5,614 bases of DNA from Burkholderiaceae bacterium (lineage in GTDB: Bacteria; Pseudomonadota; Gammaproteobacteria; Burkholderiales; Burkholderiaceae_F). The position numbers were made by a program, and so were the translations under genes. Shown here piece after piece: positions 5,168 through 5,614 of this stretch (positions are counted from its first letter, which is position 1; every line of letters begins with the position of its first letter). The notes under the pieces were generated by a model that saw only the letters and a program-made list of their open reading frames with translations, ran no database searches and was not told the DNA's origin. The stretch covers positions 1 through 5,614 of the forward strand of contig JACCYC010000201.1 of NCBI GenBank assembly GCA_013696665.1, in the 5' to 3' direction.

Positions 5168-5614
5168 TTACTGTGCCGCCTGTTCGCCCCACAGCTGCTT
5201 CAAACGCGCATCGCGCCCGCAGTTGAGCCGGTAAAACTTGTAGCGCACCGGATTTTTCTTGTAGTAATCCTGGTGATAGTCCTCGGCCGGATAAAACCGC
5301 GTGGCGTTGGCGATCTCGGTCACGATCGGTTCGCGGAACGGCTTGTTGCCACTGAGCGCTTTCTTCGACGCTTCCGCCAACGTCTTTTGCTGTTCGTCGT
5401 GCACGAAGATAGCCGTGCGGTAAGGATTGCCGGAGTCGCAGAACTGCCGATCCTTGGTGGTCGGATCGATCGTGCGCCAGTAATACTCAAGCAATCTCGC
5501 GTAGGTCACCTTGGCCGGGTCGAAGATCACCTGCACGGCTTCCGCGTGACCGCTATTGCCCGCTGACACGCTGTCGTACGTCGGATTTGCCGTTTTTCCG
5601 CCGATATAGCCCGA
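5168..5614 (-). CDS. msrA: Peptide-methionine (S)-S-oxide reductase MsrA (partial, N-terminus beyond window)
   Basis: The 148 visible residues are the C-terminal three quarters of MsrA, which reduces methionine-S-sulfoxide in proteins and free methionine. Reading from the window edge, SGYIGGKTANPTYDSVSAGN leads into GHAEAVQV, holding the catalytic glutamate equivalent to E. coli Glu94. FCDSGNPYRTAIF then carries the Asp and Tyr equivalent to E. coli Asp129 and Tyr134. TEIANATRFYPAEDYHQDYY and the ending KFYRLNCGRDARLKQLWG supply a likely resolving cysteine in NCGRD. The GCFW catalytic cysteine motif and start codon lie past position 5614. The frame is open to the edge, so the GTG at 5569 is not the start; it encodes the V of DSVSAG. 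The stop (5168-5170) is 12 bp from the convergent antiporter stop. Codons appear intact. Confidence 0.95.
   Translation of the reverse strand, partial: SGYIGGKTANPTYDSVSAGNSGHAEAVQVIFDPAKVTYARLLEYYWRTIDPTTKDRQFCDSGNPYRTAIFVHDEQQKTLAEASKKALSGNKPFREPIVTEIANATRFYPAEDYHQDYYKKNPVRYKFYRLNCGRDARLKQLWGEQAAQ

Noticed and set aside
5567..5569. GTG as the start of msrA
   Set aside because: The conserved SGYIGG and NPTYDSVSAG sequence continues upstream to the window edge, so this is an internal valine codon.

Overview
The window looks like the chromosome of a proteobacterium, most likely a beta-proteobacterium of the Burkholderiales type. It has a System I (Ccm) cytochrome c maturation locus, a bacterial Ku with a lysine-rich tail, a phasin-like protein with a basic tail, a CPA1-type cation/proton antiporter and an MsrA. 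Base composition is moderately GC-rich, apart from an AT-rich stretch around 1850-1960. The taxonomic placement is inferred from protein style; no rRNA or tRNA is present to confirm it.

Region 1 (1-1878, + strand) is the 3' end of a ccm operon. The last codons of an upstream gene (probably ccmH) overlap the start of ccmI by ATGA. ccmI is recognisable over its whole length but carries an in-frame TAA at 460-462. This stop separates the two-helix membrane part from the periplasmic TPR/C-terminal part with no shift of frame. A small class I SAM-dependent methyltransferase-like gene follows after 15 bp.

Region 2 (1879-2221) is mostly non-coding and locally AT-rich, with a weak promoter candidate. 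It holds a possible 54-codon basic small ORF (2050-2214) with a good Shine-Dalgarno sequence, ending 7 bp before ku.

Region 3 (2222-5155, + strand) carries ku (non-homologous end joining), a phasin-like gene with its own strong ribosome binding site, and a CPA1-family antiporter starting at GTG. Gaps are 47 and 37 bp, so co-transcription is possible, though the functions differ. No ligD is visible.

Region 4 (5168-5614, - strand) is the C-terminal three quarters of msrA, convergent with the antiporter gene. The 12 bp between the stops, together with the end of the antiporter gene, can form a GC-rich hairpin.

Most of the window is ordinary housekeeping or accessory sequence. The points most worth a second look are the split ccmI, the small ORF before ku, and the adjacent Ku and phasin proteins that both end in lysine/arginine-rich, histone H1-like tails. 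I found no CRISPR array, insertion sequence, RNA gene or clearly novel system.
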